DNA of 64,000 nucleotides from contig NZ_BAABRU010000017.1 of the NCBI RefSeq assembly GCF_039545135.1, positions 1-64,000 of the forward strand, read 5' to 3'. The notes below the pieces were generated by a model, which did no database searches, was not told the DNA's origin, and was given only the letters and a program-made list of their open reading frames with translations. The DNA comes from Herpetosiphon gulosus (GTDB taxonomy: Bacteria > Chloroflexota > Chloroflexia > Chloroflexales > Herpetosiphonaceae). Shown piece by piece: positions 34,681 through 44,494 of the stretch. Within the stretch, counting starts at the first letter, position 1, and each line of letters starts with the position of its first letter. The translations under genes were made by a program, and so were the position numbers.

Positions 34681-37038
34681 ATGCACTGGCAAATTCCATC
34701 GTATACCTTTCCCACCTTGATTGCGAGCAGCGTTTCGTTTGCAATCGCAATTATTGTCTCACGTCGCCGCTTTGTTTCACAGATGTGGCCGTTTGCTATT
34801 TTAGCCTTCACTGTTGCCTTTTGGACGTTGGGCTATGCATGGGAATTGGTCAGTGTTGATTTAGCGACCAAAGTTATTTTTGCTAAAACTCAATATTTAG
34901 GCATTGCTACGCCACCAGTAGCGTGGGTGGCGTATGCGTTATATTACACCGGACAAGAGCGTTTTGTAACCAAGCGTAGTTTTTTATATGCCATGATTAT
35001 TCCTGCAATCACAATTGTTTTAGTCTGGACAAATGAATGGCATCATTTGATCTGGACAAAAACCGAAATTGCGATGTATGGCGAATATACCATGCTCCAA
35101 ACTTATTATGGGCCATGGTTTTGGGTGCATACGGCCTATTCATATGTGTTTATGGCGGCTGGCACGTTAATTTTATTGCAAGCGTTGGTGCTTTCTTCAT
35201 CGCTGTACCAGAATCAAATTATTGCATTAATTTTAAGTGCGCTCGCTCCATGGGTTACTAATGCATTTCATATTTTAGGCTATCGGCCATTTCCGTATCT
35301 TGATTTAACTCCGTTTGGTTTTGTAATTAGTACGGTTGCTTTGGCGTGGGGTGCATTGCGCTATCGGTTGTTCGATACGATTCCGATTGCGCGGCATATT
35401 TTGATGGAAAATCTTAGCGAGGGTGTGATTTTTCTCGATGCCAAACGCCGCGTGATGGATATGAACGCCACGGCTGGTAAGTTGTTAGATATTCGGCCTG
35501 ATCAACAAATTGGTCAATCGGCGATCGTCAGCATTTTAGAACGTTTGGATACGCCGCAATCGGCTGATCCTGATGAGCATTTGCGCTGGGAATATACGCT
35601 CCATCGCGATGAGAAAAAATTAGTGCTCGATGTGCAATTATCGCCATTAAGCGATCGCAATCGCTATCTCGGCCATTTGTTGTTGCTGCGCGATATTACT
35701 GAGCGCCATCAATACGAAGATTTGCTACGCTCACAGCGTAATTTATTTGCGGGCTTGGTCGAGGTTGCCCGCGCCACCAGCGCCCAAATAGATCTTGACC
35801 AGACCTTACAAAGCACACTGGATGTTGCTTTGCACTTAACGACCGCTGAGCAAGGCAGCATCTTTTTGCTCGATCAGCATCAAATGGTCACCCACAGCAT
35901 TTTGGCACGTGAAAAAGCTACCCGGATCGAGCAACAAAATTTGGTTGGGCGGGTGATGCGTCAAGGCTTGGCTGGCTGGATTGTCGCTCACAATCAAATT
36001 GCTCTGATCAAAGACACCCACACCGATGATCGCTGGTTGCATTTGCCAAACGCGCCCTACAATGCCCGATCGGTGCTAGCCTTGCCGATTTTTGGTACAG
36101 CTGGAATTTTAGGCATTTTGATGCTGTTGCACTCAGAGGTTGATCATTTTCGCCAAGAGCATGCCGAATTGATGGAAGCCGCCACAGCTCAAATCTCGTT
36201 TGCGATTGGCAATGCCCACGTGTACCAAACCCAGCAACAATTGACTCGCGAGCTAAGCCGTGCCAAGGATGCTGCCGAGGCTGCCAGCCAAACCAAAAGC
36301 CAATTTTTGGCCAATATGAGCCACGAATTACGCACCCCGCTCACCGCGATTATTGGCTATGCCGATGTGATGCGCGAAGATTTGCTTGATTCCAACGACC
36401 AAATTTATTTAGCCGATTTGGATCGGATTCGCTCGGCGGGAGCACATTTGTTGGGCTTAATCAACGACGTGCTTGATCTCTCGAAAATTGAGGCTGGCAA
36501 AATGCCTGTCTATTGGGAGCAAACGCGGGTTAGCATTCTATTAAATGATGTGATTACGACCGTGCGCCCACAGATTGACCGCAACCATAATAGCCTGATG
36601 ATCGACCAAACTTACCATAACTTGATGTTTTGGACTGATATTTCCAAATTGCGGCGGGTTTTGATCAATTTGCTGGGCAATGCCGCTAAATTTACCGACC
36701 ATGGCACGATTTCGCTCTCGCTGTTTCTTGATGAGACCGATGAGCCTGCTTGTTTGCAAATACGGGTTTGTGATACGGGTATTGGTATGACGGCTGAGCA
36801 AGTTGCCAATTTGTTTCAAAATTTTAGCCAAGCCGATGCCTCAACGACGCGTAAATATGGCGGCACTGGGCTGGGCTTGGCCATTAGTCGTAATCTCTGC
36901 AAATTAATGGGCGGCGATATTGAAGTCACTAGCGAACTTGGTCATGGCTCAACGTTTATTGTCAAATTGCCATGGGTCGAGCAGCCATTTAGCGATCAGC
37001 GTGAAGTTGGCTCCGATGGACCACCCTACCTGCTTTGA
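34681..37038 (+). CDS. 7TM-PAS-GAF sensor histidine kinase
   Basis: The 785 residues start with a seven-helix membrane region (about 1-215) like the histidine-kinase N-terminal 7TM domain, then PAS (about 230-345), GAF (about 360-525), HisKA with His548 in [12 protein letters not shown], and HATPase ([27 protein letters not shown]). It follows the REC-cyclase gene by 14 bases and is the likely source of phosphate for both receivers. Its 3' end overlaps hutI on the other strand by 50 bases. Confidence 0.93.
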   Translation: MHWQIPSYTFPTLIASSVSFAIAIIVSRRRFVSQMWPFAILAFTVAFWTLGYAWELVSVDLATKVIFAKTQYLGIATPPVAWVAYALYYTGQERFVTKRSFLYAMIIPAITIVLVWTNEWHHLIWTKTEIAMYGEYTMLQTYYGPWFWVHTAYSYVFMAAGTLILLQALVLSSSLYQNQIIALILSALAPWVTNAFHILGYRPFPYLDLTPFGFVISTVALAWGALRYRLFDTIPIARHILMENLSEGVIFLDAKRRVMDMNATAGKLLDIRPDQQIGQSAIVSILERLDTPQSADPDEHLRWEYTLHRDEKKLVLDVQLSPLSDRNRYLGHLLLLRDITERHQYEDLLRSQRNLFAGLVEVARATSAQIDLDQTLQSTLDVALHLTTAEQGSIFLLDQHQMVTHSILAREKATRIEQQNLVGRVMRQGLAGWIVAHNQIALIKDTHTDDRWLHLPNAPYNARSVLALPIFGTAGILGILMLLHSEVDHFRQEHAELMEAATAQISFAIGNAHVYQTQQQLTRELSRAKDAAEAASQTKSQFLANMSHELRTPLTAIIGYADVMREDLLDSNDQIYLADLDRIRSAGAHLLGLINDVLDLSKIEAGKMPVYWEQTRVSILLNDVITTVRPQIDRNHNSLMIDQTYHNLMFWTDISKLRRVLINLLGNAAKFTDHGTISLSLFLDETDEPACLQIRVCDTGIGMTAEQVANLFQNFSQADASTTRKYGGTGLGLAISRNLCKLMGGDIEVTSELGHGSTFIVKLPWVEQPFSDQREVGSDGPPYLL

Positions 37039-38272
37039 TCACCATTGCAACCGGATTTGTACCAAACTTATAGCCAATATGGCGTTCGTCGGGCACATTG
37101 AGCAGAGCAATATCAGCTTGCATGCCGACTGCCAAACTACCGACCCGCTCATGCTGGCGAATCGCAAATGCTGAATTGACTGTGGCGGCGTTCAAGGCTT
37201 CGGCTGGGGTCAGCCGCAAATAGCGACAACCAATCGCAATTGCCATCGGCATCGATTCGCAGGGGCTGGTGCCTGGATTACAATCAGTGGCTAGTGCCAA
37301 AATTCCGTTGGCTTCGATTAAACTGCGAGCTGGGCTGAATTGGCTCTTGCCCAAACCAAACGGCGTGCCCGGCAACGAAACGCCGACGGTTTCCGAGTTG
37401 GCCAAGATTGCGATATGCTCAGGCGGCGTGGCGACCAAGTGATCAACCGAGATTGCCCCTAGTTCAACGGCCAGCGGCGTGCCGCCCAACGGCTCAAACT
37501 CATCGACATGCAACTTCAATCGAAAGCCTAGTTCCTTGGCCTTAACCAAAATTCGCTGGCTTTGGGCCACTGAAAATGCCCCGTTTTCGCAAAAAATATC
37601 GCAAGCCAACGGTTCTTGCCAGATCGATTGTTGCTGCCACCAAGCCGCTACCGCAGGCAACATCTCCTCAATCACCAAATCCACAAAGCCCTCGGGATTG
37701 TCGCGATACTCGGCGGGGATGGCGTGCGCTCCCATAAATGTTGGCACGATGCCAATTGGATGGGTTTGGGCTAGCTCAGCGATCGCTTCGAGCATGGTTA
37801 ATTCGGTGGCAGTATCCAGCCCATAACCACTTTTGATTTCGACAGTAGTTGTGCCATGAGCCAAAAATTGATCAAGCCGTGGGCGGGTTTGGGCCACTAA
37901 TTCAGCTTTACTCGCCGCCCGAGTGGCACGAACTGTTGACATAATTCCGCCGCCAGCCGCCATTAATTCGCTATAGCTTGCGCCTTTGATCCGTAGCTCG
38001 AATTCATGGGCGCGATCGCCTGCATAACAAGCGTGGGTGTGGGGATCGACAAAACCAGGGATGGCCAAATAGCCTTGGGCATCAACCACTTGATCGGCTG
38101 TCCATGCACTAAGCTCAGCTTGGTTGCCAAGTGCCACAATTTTGCCTGCTTGGACAGCGACGGCAGCTTGATCGATAGAGGTTAATTGGGCCAACTGCTG
38201 GCCACGTAAGGGTGCTTGCGGACCAGTAACCAAGCGACCTATATTGGTAATTAATTGATCTGCGTGAGGCAT
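36989..38272 (-). CDS. hutI: Imidazolonepropionase
   Basis: HutI opens the imidazolone ring in histidine breakdown to give formiminoglutamate. This amidohydrolase has the metal site [18 protein letters not shown], the segment [36 protein letters not shown] and [16 protein letters not shown]. Length (427 aa) is normal. The ATG at 38272 has AAGGAGG upstream. HutU is 13 kb away at 51497-53155 and HutH is not in the window. An ACAGCG/CGCTGT repeat at 38290-38309 lies in its upstream region. Confidence 0.95.
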   Translation of the reverse strand: MPHADQLITNIGRLVTGPQAPLRGQQLAQLTSIDQAAVAVQAGKIVALGNQAELSAWTADQVVDAQGYLAIPGFVDPHTHACYAGDRAHEFELRIKGASYSELMAAGGGIMSTVRATRAASKAELVAQTRPRLDQFLAHGTTTVEIKSGYGLDTATELTMLEAIAELAQTHPIGIVPTFMGAHAIPAEYRDNPEGFVDLVIEEMLPAVAAWWQQQSIWQEPLACDIFCENGAFSVAQSQRILVKAKELGFRLKLHVDEFEPLGGTPLAVELGAISVDHLVATPPEHIAILANSETVGVSLPGTPFGLGKSQFSPARSLIEANGILALATDCNPGTSPCESMPMAIAIGCRYLRLTPAEALNAATVNSAFAIRQHERVGSLAVGMQADIALLNVPDERHIGYKFGTNPVAMVIKAGRVVHRSQLHADR

Positions 38273-38525
38273 AACTCCTCCTTGAGTTAACAGCGATGAT
38301 AACCGCTGTATCCTACCACAGCCATAGTTGATGGTATGAAGTGATTTCTATGATTCGCCACCCTTCCGTTCCTCCGCTGGAGGGAAACGCAGGTGGTTTT
38401 CATCGCCCTGCACCCCCTAAATGACAATTGATCAGGCATTGAAGCTTTGTGATTTTCCTAATGATCGTGTGGGGAGTGTAAACTTAATCATCATGCCCTA
38501 TAGCTGAAAAGGTCGGCTTATCTGC

Positions 38526-38531
38526 TATAAT
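38526..38531 (+). promoter_or_regulatory. -10 element (TATAAT)
   Basis: A consensus TATAAT lies 29 bases before the small membrane-protein ATG, with AAGGAGG between. The 38273-38520 region otherwise holds no gene. Confidence 0.5.
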
Positions 38532-38560
38532 AGCCGTACCAATAAGGAGGATACACGGTC

Positions 38561-38752
38561 ATGACAATCAATCGCCGTTCGACGCGGGCGCGTCGGCGAC
38601 CACCAATTCGCAATATCAAAACATCATCATCAGCCGGCATAAACCCAGATGTGGAATATATCTACATTCGCCATGATCTGATTCGGATCATTTTGATGGG
38701 TGGTGGGTTGTTGGCACTTATGGTCGTGCTAGCTGTATTAAATGTGTTCTAG
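38561..38752 (+). CDS. Small membrane protein (63 aa)
   Basis: The protein begins with a highly basic stretch (TINRRSTRARRRPPIRN), then an acidic/aromatic part (NPDVEYIYIRHDL), and ends in one hydrophobic helix (RIILMGGGLLALMVVLAVLN). It is not recognised from any named family. Consensus -10, AAGGAGG and a good terminator flank it, which makes a real, independently expressed gene likely. Topology is probably N-terminus in. Confidence 0.75.
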   Translation: MTINRRSTRARRRPPIRNIKTSSSAGINPDVEYIYIRHDLIRIILMGGGLLALMVVLAVLNVF

Positions 38753-38777
38753 CCGACACATTATTGGCTTGCTGCTG

Positions 38778-38804
38778 GCACGGCCTATGCCGTGCTTCTT
38801 TTTT
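38778..38804 (+). terminator. Rho-independent terminator of the small membrane-protein gene
   Basis: GCACGGC pairs with GCCGTGC around CTAT; TTCTTTTTT follows. Confidence 0.9.
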
Positions 38805-38830
38805 GAGCAGCGCCTATGCTTGAGGTTGCT

Positions 38831-39799
38831 ATGAGCGATGAACGTTTAGCCAGTAAAGCAGCACGTTTACGCTGGATTGAACGCAAACTCTATAATAATC
38901 CCCAAGGCTTGCGGGTGATGGATTTGGCCGAGGCCACGGGCATGGATCGGCGCACCATCTACCGTGATTTGGGTGCGCTTGAAGACATGGGCGTGCCAAT
39001 GTGGCAATTTGAGGGCAAATTTGGGATTAATCGTGAAGATTATCTCTCGACGGTGCGCTTAAATTTGAATCAAACAATTTCCTTATTTTTTGCTGCCCGT
39101 TTGCTGGCTCACCATAGCGACGAGCAAAACCCGCATGTGGTGGCGGCGCTTGAGAAAATTGCGGCCTCGCTGCCCGATGAAACAATTGCTAAACATTTGA
39201 GCAATGTGGCGGCCCAAATTCAGTTGCGCCCAACCCGCCGCGAATATATTTTGGTGCTCGAAACCTTCACTCGCGCTTGGGCTGATCGGCGGATGGTCAA
39301 ATTTTCGTATTGGGCCTCGAACCGTGAAGAGCCTGAGGAGCGCACAGTTGCGCCGTATGTGCTCGAAGTATCGCGGTTTGAGCCAGCCTCATATGTGATT
39401 GGCCACGATCCGTTACGCAATGCTTTGCGCACATTTAAGCTCGAACGAGTGCAACGCGCCGAAATTCTCGATGATGAATATGTGATTCCTGCTGATTTTG
39501 ACCCGTATTCGATGTTGGCCGATAGCTGGGGCATCATGGACGAGGGCAATACCGTCACGGTGCGTTTACGATTTAGCGCAGTTGTGGCTCGCCGCGTCAA
39601 AGAAAGCACTTGGCATCGTTCGCAAGAAGTGCTCGATTTGCCCGATGGCGGCTGTGAGCTTTCGATGAAGCTTGCTGGTACGCGCGAAATGCGTTCGTGG
39701 GTGCTGGGCTGGGGCGCTGATGTTGAAGTATTGGCTCCGGCTGAATTGCGTGATGAAGTCGCCGAACACGCCCAACGTATGGTTCAGCAATATCACTAA
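38831..39799 (+). CDS. WYL-domain transcriptional regulator
   Basis: The ATG at 38831 has GAGG five bases upstream; an earlier ATG at 38816 is less likely. The 322 residues have a winged helix at the N-terminus (LRVMDLAEATGMDRRTIYRD, then LEDMGVPM) and a C-terminal WYL region (VKFSYWASNREEPEERTV through YVIGHD and RAEIL), which senses ligands or nucleic acid in relatives such as DriD and PafBC. No target is visible. The region after it has a hairpin (39828-39859) without a T-run. Confidence 0.88.
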   Translation: MSDERLASKAARLRWIERKLYNNPQGLRVMDLAEATGMDRRTIYRDLGALEDMGVPMWQFEGKFGINREDYLSTVRLNLNQTISLFFAARLLAHHSDEQNPHVVAALEKIAASLPDETIAKHLSNVAAQIQLRPTRREYILVLETFTRAWADRRMVKFSYWASNREEPEERTVAPYVLEVSRFEPASYVIGHDPLRNALRTFKLERVQRAEILDDEYVIPADFDPYSMLADSWGIMDEGNTVTVRLRFSAVVARRVKESTWHRSQEVLDLPDGGCELSMKLAGTREMRSWVLGWGADVEVLAPAELRDEVAEHAQRMVQQYH

Positions 39800-39978
39800 T
39801 TAATCAAGCTTATTTGGATGCATCAGTAACCCCTGATCTCGTGATTGAGATGAGGGGTTGGCGTTTAATGTCAAAAATTACTCACCCGTCGTTAAGCGAT
39901 ATGCTCGGGCTGACGGTTCAACACGCGGTACAATAGCAAATAATGCGGAGTATCAGGCGTTGATTTAAGGATGAATGC

Positions 39979-41466
39979 ATGCAGCATGTGGTGATTGTTG
40001 GTGGTGGTTTGGGTGGTTTGGCAGCAGCCTTGCGCTTGCGAGCTGCGGGTGTCGCCGTAACCTTATTCGAAAAAAACGCGACCCTTGGTGGCAAAATGGC
40101 CCAAGTTGTGCAGCATGGCTTTCGTTTTGATACCGGGCCATCGCTATTTACCATGCCATGGGTGGTGGAAGAATTGCTGGCCAGCGTTGGGCGCAAGCTT
40201 GCCGACGAATTGACGATCAAGCCGGTTGATCCAACCTGCCGTTATCAATGGCCCGATGGCACGCGCCTCGATGCTTGGAGCGATCTGCCCAAACTCTTAA
40301 AAGAAATTGAACACCTCGAACCAGCCGATGTCGCAGGCTTTTTGGGCTTTATGGCATTTAGTGCCCAGATTTACCAGGCTGCCGCTGAGCCATTTTTGCT
40401 TGAGCCATTTCAGGGCTTGCGCACGATGCTGCAACCACGTTTGTTGCGCGATGTGTGGAAAATTGCTCCTTTAAAAACCGTTGATCAAGCGGTACGCCAC
40501 TACTTCAAACATCCCTATCTGCGCCAGTTGTTCAATCGTTATGCAACCTATAATGGCTCCTCGCCCTATCGTTCGCCCGCGACATTTTGCATTATTCCCT
40601 ACGTTGAAATCGCCCAAGGCGGCTGGTATATCGATGGTGGCATGTATCAATTGGCGGCGACCCTAGGCCGCATTGTTGGCGAAATGGGTGTTGATATTCA
40701 GCTCAATAGCTTGGTTAGCGAAGTTATCGTAACCAACAAAACCGCTACTGGTGTGCGTTTGAGTGATGGTCGCACGATTAATGCCGATTATGTGATTGTT
40801 AATGCTGATGCGATGTATGCGCTTGATCAATTGATTCCAACTACCAAAGCGCCAAACCACGAATTAGCTTGCTCAGGCTTTGTGTTGCTGTTGGGAGTCA
40901 ATCGCGATTACGCCCAATTGCAGCATCATAATATTTTCTTCAGCGGCGATTATGCTGCCGAATTTCGGGCTATTTTTGAGCATGGTGTGCCTGCGGTTGA
41001 CCCAACGATCTATATCGCCGCAACCTGCCGCTCGAACCCTGAGCATGCTCCGGCTGGAATGTTAAATTTATTTGTCTTGGTTAACGCTCCAGTTACAGGC
41101 CGCGTGAATTGGCAGCGCGAGGCGACGGCCTATCGCGATTTAGTGGTGCGCCGTTTGGAGCAGCATGGTTTGGTTGGGCTGAATCAAACGATTATCAGCG
41201 AAACCATGCTCACGCCTGCTGATCTGGCGAGCATGACCAATGCCCAGCGCGGATCGTTGTATGGCCCAGCTTCACATGGCTTGCAAGCAGCCTTTTTGCG
41301 GCCAGCCAATCAGCCAGCAGGCTTGCACAATCTAGCCCTCGTTGGTGGGGCAACTCATCCAGGTGGCGGAATTCCGCTGGTGCTGTTGTCGGGTAAAGCT
41401 GGGGCACGCTGGGCTATGCAAAGATTAGGAGTTGCTGAGAAGCCCAAACTTGGGACTATTTTCTGA
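39979..41466 (+). CDS. CrtI-family phytoene desaturase-like oxidoreductase
   Basis: The 495-residue flavoprotein has an N-terminal dinucleotide-binding motif VIVGGGLGGLAAAL (4-17) and the CrtI-type segments FRFDTGPSLFTMP and NRYATYNGSSPYRSPATF, plus a C-terminal GGATHPGGGIPLVLLSGK. It belongs to the carotenoid desaturase/isomerase family (CrtI, CrtD, CrtO or CrtP like) and would act at the membrane in pigment synthesis. No crtB or crtE is near, so the exact step cannot be assigned. A TACAAT at 39929-39934 is a possible -10. Confidence 0.85.
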   Translation: MQHVVIVGGGLGGLAAALRLRAAGVAVTLFEKNATLGGKMAQVVQHGFRFDTGPSLFTMPWVVEELLASVGRKLADELTIKPVDPTCRYQWPDGTRLDAWSDLPKLLKEIEHLEPADVAGFLGFMAFSAQIYQAAAEPFLLEPFQGLRTMLQPRLLRDVWKIAPLKTVDQAVRHYFKHPYLRQLFNRYATYNGSSPYRSPATFCIIPYVEIAQGGWYIDGGMYQLAATLGRIVGEMGVDIQLNSLVSEVIVTNKTATGVRLSDGRTINADYVIVNADAMYALDQLIPTTKAPNHELACSGFVLLLGVNRDYAQLQHHNIFFSGDYAAEFRAIFEHGVPAVDPTIYIAATCRSNPEHAPAGMLNLFVLVNAPVTGRVNWQREATAYRDLVVRRLEQHGLVGLNQTIISETMLTPADLASMTNAQRGSLYGPASHGLQAAFLRPANQPAGLHNLALVGGATHPGGGIPLVLLSGKAGARWAMQRLGVAEKPKLGTIF

Positions 41467-41554
41467 TAGTCAGTTTGCCCAAAGATCGTTACGATGCGAC
41501 TGTGGCAGCAGCTTGCTTGCCAAAATACAGCTGTTTTACGAAAGGAATAATGCT

Positions 41555-42295
41555 ATGAGCAACACCCCCAAACCGCGCCAAGGTCGCCAGCGAGTACGTG
41601 AAAAGCGCTCGTTTTTGCCATTTTATTTACTGCTCGGCTTAGGTGGTATCGTTGGCTTAACTTTTGTGTTTATTCAAGCCTTGCAAGCTCCGGTTGCTCC
41701 GCCGAGTGCCAGTATTCCAGTACGGCCTGTGATCAATGCAGCCGTTGGTCAAACCTCGGAAGGCTATTGGTATAAGGGCGATCCCAATGCTCCAATCAAG
41801 GTGATTGAATTTGCTGATTTTGAGTGTCCTGGCTGTCGGCAACTTGAGCTTGATTTAGCCAATGCCAATTTTGATGCCGAATATATTGAAAGTGGCAAAG
41901 TCCAATGGATTTATCGCGAGCTTCCTTTGCGTAGTATTCATAAAATGGCCCAATATACGGCTGAAGTAAGCCGCTGTGCTGGCGATCAAGGTGTCTATTG
42001 GCCGGTACACATGGCGCTTTACGATAGCCAATTGCAATGGACCAATATTGAAAATCCGCAGCCACTGATTCTTGATGCGGCAGTCAAGGCTGGAGCCAAC
42101 CTTGGTAAGTTAGAAGATTGTATGGATGCACAGACGCATACGGCAGCAATCAACGCTTCATACGATTCGGCCAAAAGCTTAGGCCTTGATCAAACGCCGA
42201 CCGTTTTTATCAACGATGATCGGATTAATTTTGTAGGCAATTTTTATAGCGATTTAAAAGTAGCGATTGATGCGAAATTAAGTGTTACTCCCTAG
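41555..42295 (+). CDS. DsbA-like thioredoxin-fold protein
   Basis: The ATG at 41555 has AAAGGAA seven bases upstream. The 246 residues have a basic N-terminus, one membrane helix (21-43), then a thioredoxin fold with CPGC at 91-94 in VIEFADFECPGC, and a cis-proline segment TPTVF. It should catalyse disulfide formation outside the membrane. The TAG stop overlaps the AGGAGG of the VKOR gene, so the two are coupled, as expected for an oxidase pair. Confidence 0.9.
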   Translation: MSNTPKPRQGRQRVREKRSFLPFYLLLGLGGIVGLTFVFIQALQAPVAPPSASIPVRPVINAAVGQTSEGYWYKGDPNAPIKVIEFADFECPGCRQLELDLANANFDAEYIESGKVQWIYRELPLRSIHKMAQYTAEVSRCAGDQGVYWPVHMALYDSQLQWTNIENPQPLILDAAVKAGANLGKLEDCMDAQTHTAAINASYDSAKSLGLDQTPTVFINDDRINFVGNFYSDLKVAIDAKLSVTP

Positions 42296-42305
42296 GAGGC
42301 GTATG

Positions 42306-42806
42306 ATGGACGAACGTCCAGATTGGCCGCGCATGGCCATGGCTTTTTTGGCGCTTGGCGGCCTGATTAATTCAAGTTATTTAACCATTCACCGTTTGCG
42401 ACCAACCCAGAGTGCCCCGTTGGTCTGTGGCGTGGTTGGCAATTGCGAAGCTGTCCAAGCTAGCAAATACAGTGTTTTCCCGCCGACCAATGGCATTCCG
42501 GTGGCGTATATTGGCTTCGTGGGCTTTTTACTCTTGTTGGTGCTCAGCGTGCTGAGTTTGCAGCGATCGCAGCTTGGGCGGTTTAGCCTGCCAACAATCA
42601 ACTTGGTGTTGGCAAGCGGCGGGCTGGCATTTTCAGCCTATCTAACGGCAATTGAGGCGTGGGTGCTGCACGAATGGTGTCAGTGGTGTATCATCTCGGC
42701 AGTTGTGGCAGTGCTATTTTGGGCTTTAGCTGGGTTTGATTGGTGGCAAGCCCGCCGATTAACTGCTACGGAACAACTCGACCCTGCCAACGCGACTGCG
42801 GTATAA
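42306..42806 (+). CDS. Vitamin K epoxide reductase (VKOR)-family protein
   Basis: The second of two adjacent ATGs (42303, 42306) has the better spacing from AGGAGG. The 166 residues have about four membrane helices and the four family cysteines: Cys41 and Cys47 (VCGVVGNC) and the quinone-side pair Cys125-Cys128 (CQWC). VKOR re-oxidises DsbA using quinones, and its coupling to the DsbA-like gene supports that role. Confidence 0.9.
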   Translation: MDERPDWPRMAMAFLALGGLINSSYLTIHRLRPTQSAPLVCGVVGNCEAVQASKYSVFPPTNGIPVAYIGFVGFLLLLVLSVLSLQRSQLGRFSLPTINLVLASGGLAFSAYLTAIEAWVLHEWCQWCIISAVVAVLFWALAGFDWWQARRLTATEQLDPANATAV

Positions 42807-42807
42807 T
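42802..42807 (+). promoter_or_regulatory. -10 element (TATAAT)
   Basis: A consensus TATAAT overlaps the VKOR stop codon and lies 32 bases before the GNAT ATG at 42840. Confidence 0.4.
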
Positions 42808-42839
42808 ACAGATTATTATTCAAGTAAGGACCAGCGTTT

Positions 42840-43391
42840 ATGGCGCATTTTGAATCGATCTTTAGTGTGCGTTTGTGTCACCCTGAAGATGCTCCTTTGC
42901 TCGCTCCGTTGATTTCGGCTTTAGCTACGGAAGAAGGTGTCACGCCACCCGAACCTGAAGCTTTGGAAGAGATTATTCGGGCGATGCTGACTACTGGCTT
43001 TAGCGATTTTGTGATTGCTGAGCGTGGCCCCAACGAAGATGAAGTTGTGGGTTGTATTCAGATTAATTATCGGCTTTCGACCTGGGCCGCCGCGCCCTAT
43101 GCCTATTTAGAAGATTTTTACCTTGTGCCCGAGGCGCGTGCTCAAGGGATTGGCACCAAATTGCTCGATTATGCCTGTCAGCGGGCCGAGGGCAAAGGCT
43201 GCCAAAATGTACAACTTGATGTGCGTGAGGCCAATAAAGGCGCAATGCGTTTATATGCCCGCTATGGCTTCAAAGTGACCAACAGCATGATTTGGAAACG
43301 TGCTAAGCCAGAGTGCGAGCACGATTACAGCGCCGAAATCAACGAATTGGTCGATCATTTACGTGGCAATGAGGAAACGGAGGCAGCCTAG
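42840..43391 (+). CDS. GNAT-family N-acetyltransferase
   Basis: The 183-residue protein is a full GNAT domain: YLEDFYLVPEARAQGIGTKL contains the acetyl-CoA-binding R/Q-x-x-G-x-G/A loop and ANKGAMRLYARYGF is the family's last helix/strand. AAGGA is upstream. The stop TAG shares its last base with the GTG start of the site-2 protease gene. Substrate is unknown. Confidence 0.88.
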   Translation: MAHFESIFSVRLCHPEDAPLLAPLISALATEEGVTPPEPEALEEIIRAMLTTGFSDFVIAERGPNEDEVVGCIQINYRLSTWAAAPYAYLEDFYLVPEARAQGIGTKLLDYACQRAEGKGCQNVQLDVREANKGAMRLYARYGFKVTNSMIWKRAKPECEHDYSAEINELVDHLRGNEETEAA

Positions 43392-44476
43392 TGTGGAGCA
43401 TGCGCATCGGTAATGTCAGCGGTATCCCGATTAAATTGCATCTCAGCTGGCTGATTTTGGCTGGCCTGAGCATCTATAGCTTTGAGCAACTGTTTACGCT
43501 CAATGGGCAATCGGGCTTACCGCTAGCCTTGCTTGGCACATTACTGCTGTTGTGCTCAATTGTGCTGCATGAAGTTGGTCATGCCCTGATGGCTCGGCGG
43601 TTAGGCTTGCGAGTAACCGCAATCACGCTGTTTTTAACTGGTGGCCTAACCGAGCTAGCCGATGATGTCGATTTGCCGCAAAGTGAATTTAAAATTGCCT
43701 TAGTTGGCCCGTTGGTCAATGTTGGCTTGGCAATTGCCGCCTTCGTGGGGGCTTGGTTTTCCCAAGGAGTTTGGGCTAGTTTTTGGGCCACCTTGGCAAT
43801 TATCAATGGCTTGTTGGCGGTGTTTAATTTACTACCTTGTCATCCGCTCGATGGCGGGCGCGTGCTCCGCTCGATTTTCTGGTTTTTGAATGATGATCTG
43901 TTGCGAGGCACGCTCCAAGCCAGCATGATTGGGCGCTATCTTGGTAATGGCTTGATGATTATCGGGCTGGTGGCTTTGTTTAGCAATGCCTTAACTGGTA
44001 GCTTGCTCTTGCTGATGGGCTGGATGACTAATCGGGCTGCGGTCAGTAATTTTGTGCAAACAACCCTAAACTACACCCTTAGCCGAGCCTTAGTTGGCGA
44101 AGTGATGACCCGTAGTTTTCGCACAGTTTCGCCGCATTTAACCCTCGATTTATTTGCTGGCCAATATTTGCTGGGCCAAGCTGAGCCTGCTTTTCCAGTC
44201 GTACACTCCGAACGCTTGATCGGCATGATCAGCGTGCAACATCTGTATCGCTATGCCATGGGCGAATGGCGCAGCATCTCGGTTGGCGATGCCATGACTC
44301 CAAAGGCTGATCTGCCACGCCTCAACGTTGGTGATAGTATGCAAACTGCCTACTACACCATGCTCGGCCAGCGTTACGATAGCCTGCCCGTAACCGATGG
44401 CGATGCTGTTGTGGGGATTGTGCGCCATCGCGATGTGGTAGCCTTTGTCCAGAGCGCTCTCAAAATCAAAGTTTAA
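43391..44476 (+). CDS. Site-2 protease (M50) with CBS domains
   Basis: The GTG at 43391 has GGAGG seven bases upstream. The 361-residue protein has about six membrane helices, the zinc motif HEVGH (60-64) and the third ligand Asp154 in LLPCHPLDGGR, typical of S2P proteases that cut inside the membrane. The C-terminal part (about 235-360) carries two CBS domains (VGEVMTRSFRTVSP and VGDAMTPKADLP), which bind adenine nucleotides in relatives. Targets such as anti-sigma factors are usual in the family but unidentified here. Confidence 0.92.
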   Translation: MWSMRIGNVSGIPIKLHLSWLILAGLSIYSFEQLFTLNGQSGLPLALLGTLLLLCSIVLHEVGHALMARRLGLRVTAITLFLTGGLTELADDVDLPQSEFKIALVGPLVNVGLAIAAFVGAWFSQGVWASFWATLAIINGLLAVFNLLPCHPLDGGRVLRSIFWFLNDDLLRGTLQASMIGRYLGNGLMIIGLVALFSNALTGSLLLLMGWMTNRAAVSNFVQTTLNYTLSRALVGEVMTRSFRTVSPHLTLDLFAGQYLLGQAEPAFPVVHSERLIGMISVQHLYRYAMGEWRSISVGDAMTPKADLPRLNVGDSMQTAYYTMLGQRYDSLPVTDGDAVVGIVRHRDVVAFVQSALKIKV

Positions 44477-44494
44477 ATCCAGATGGGAACTACA

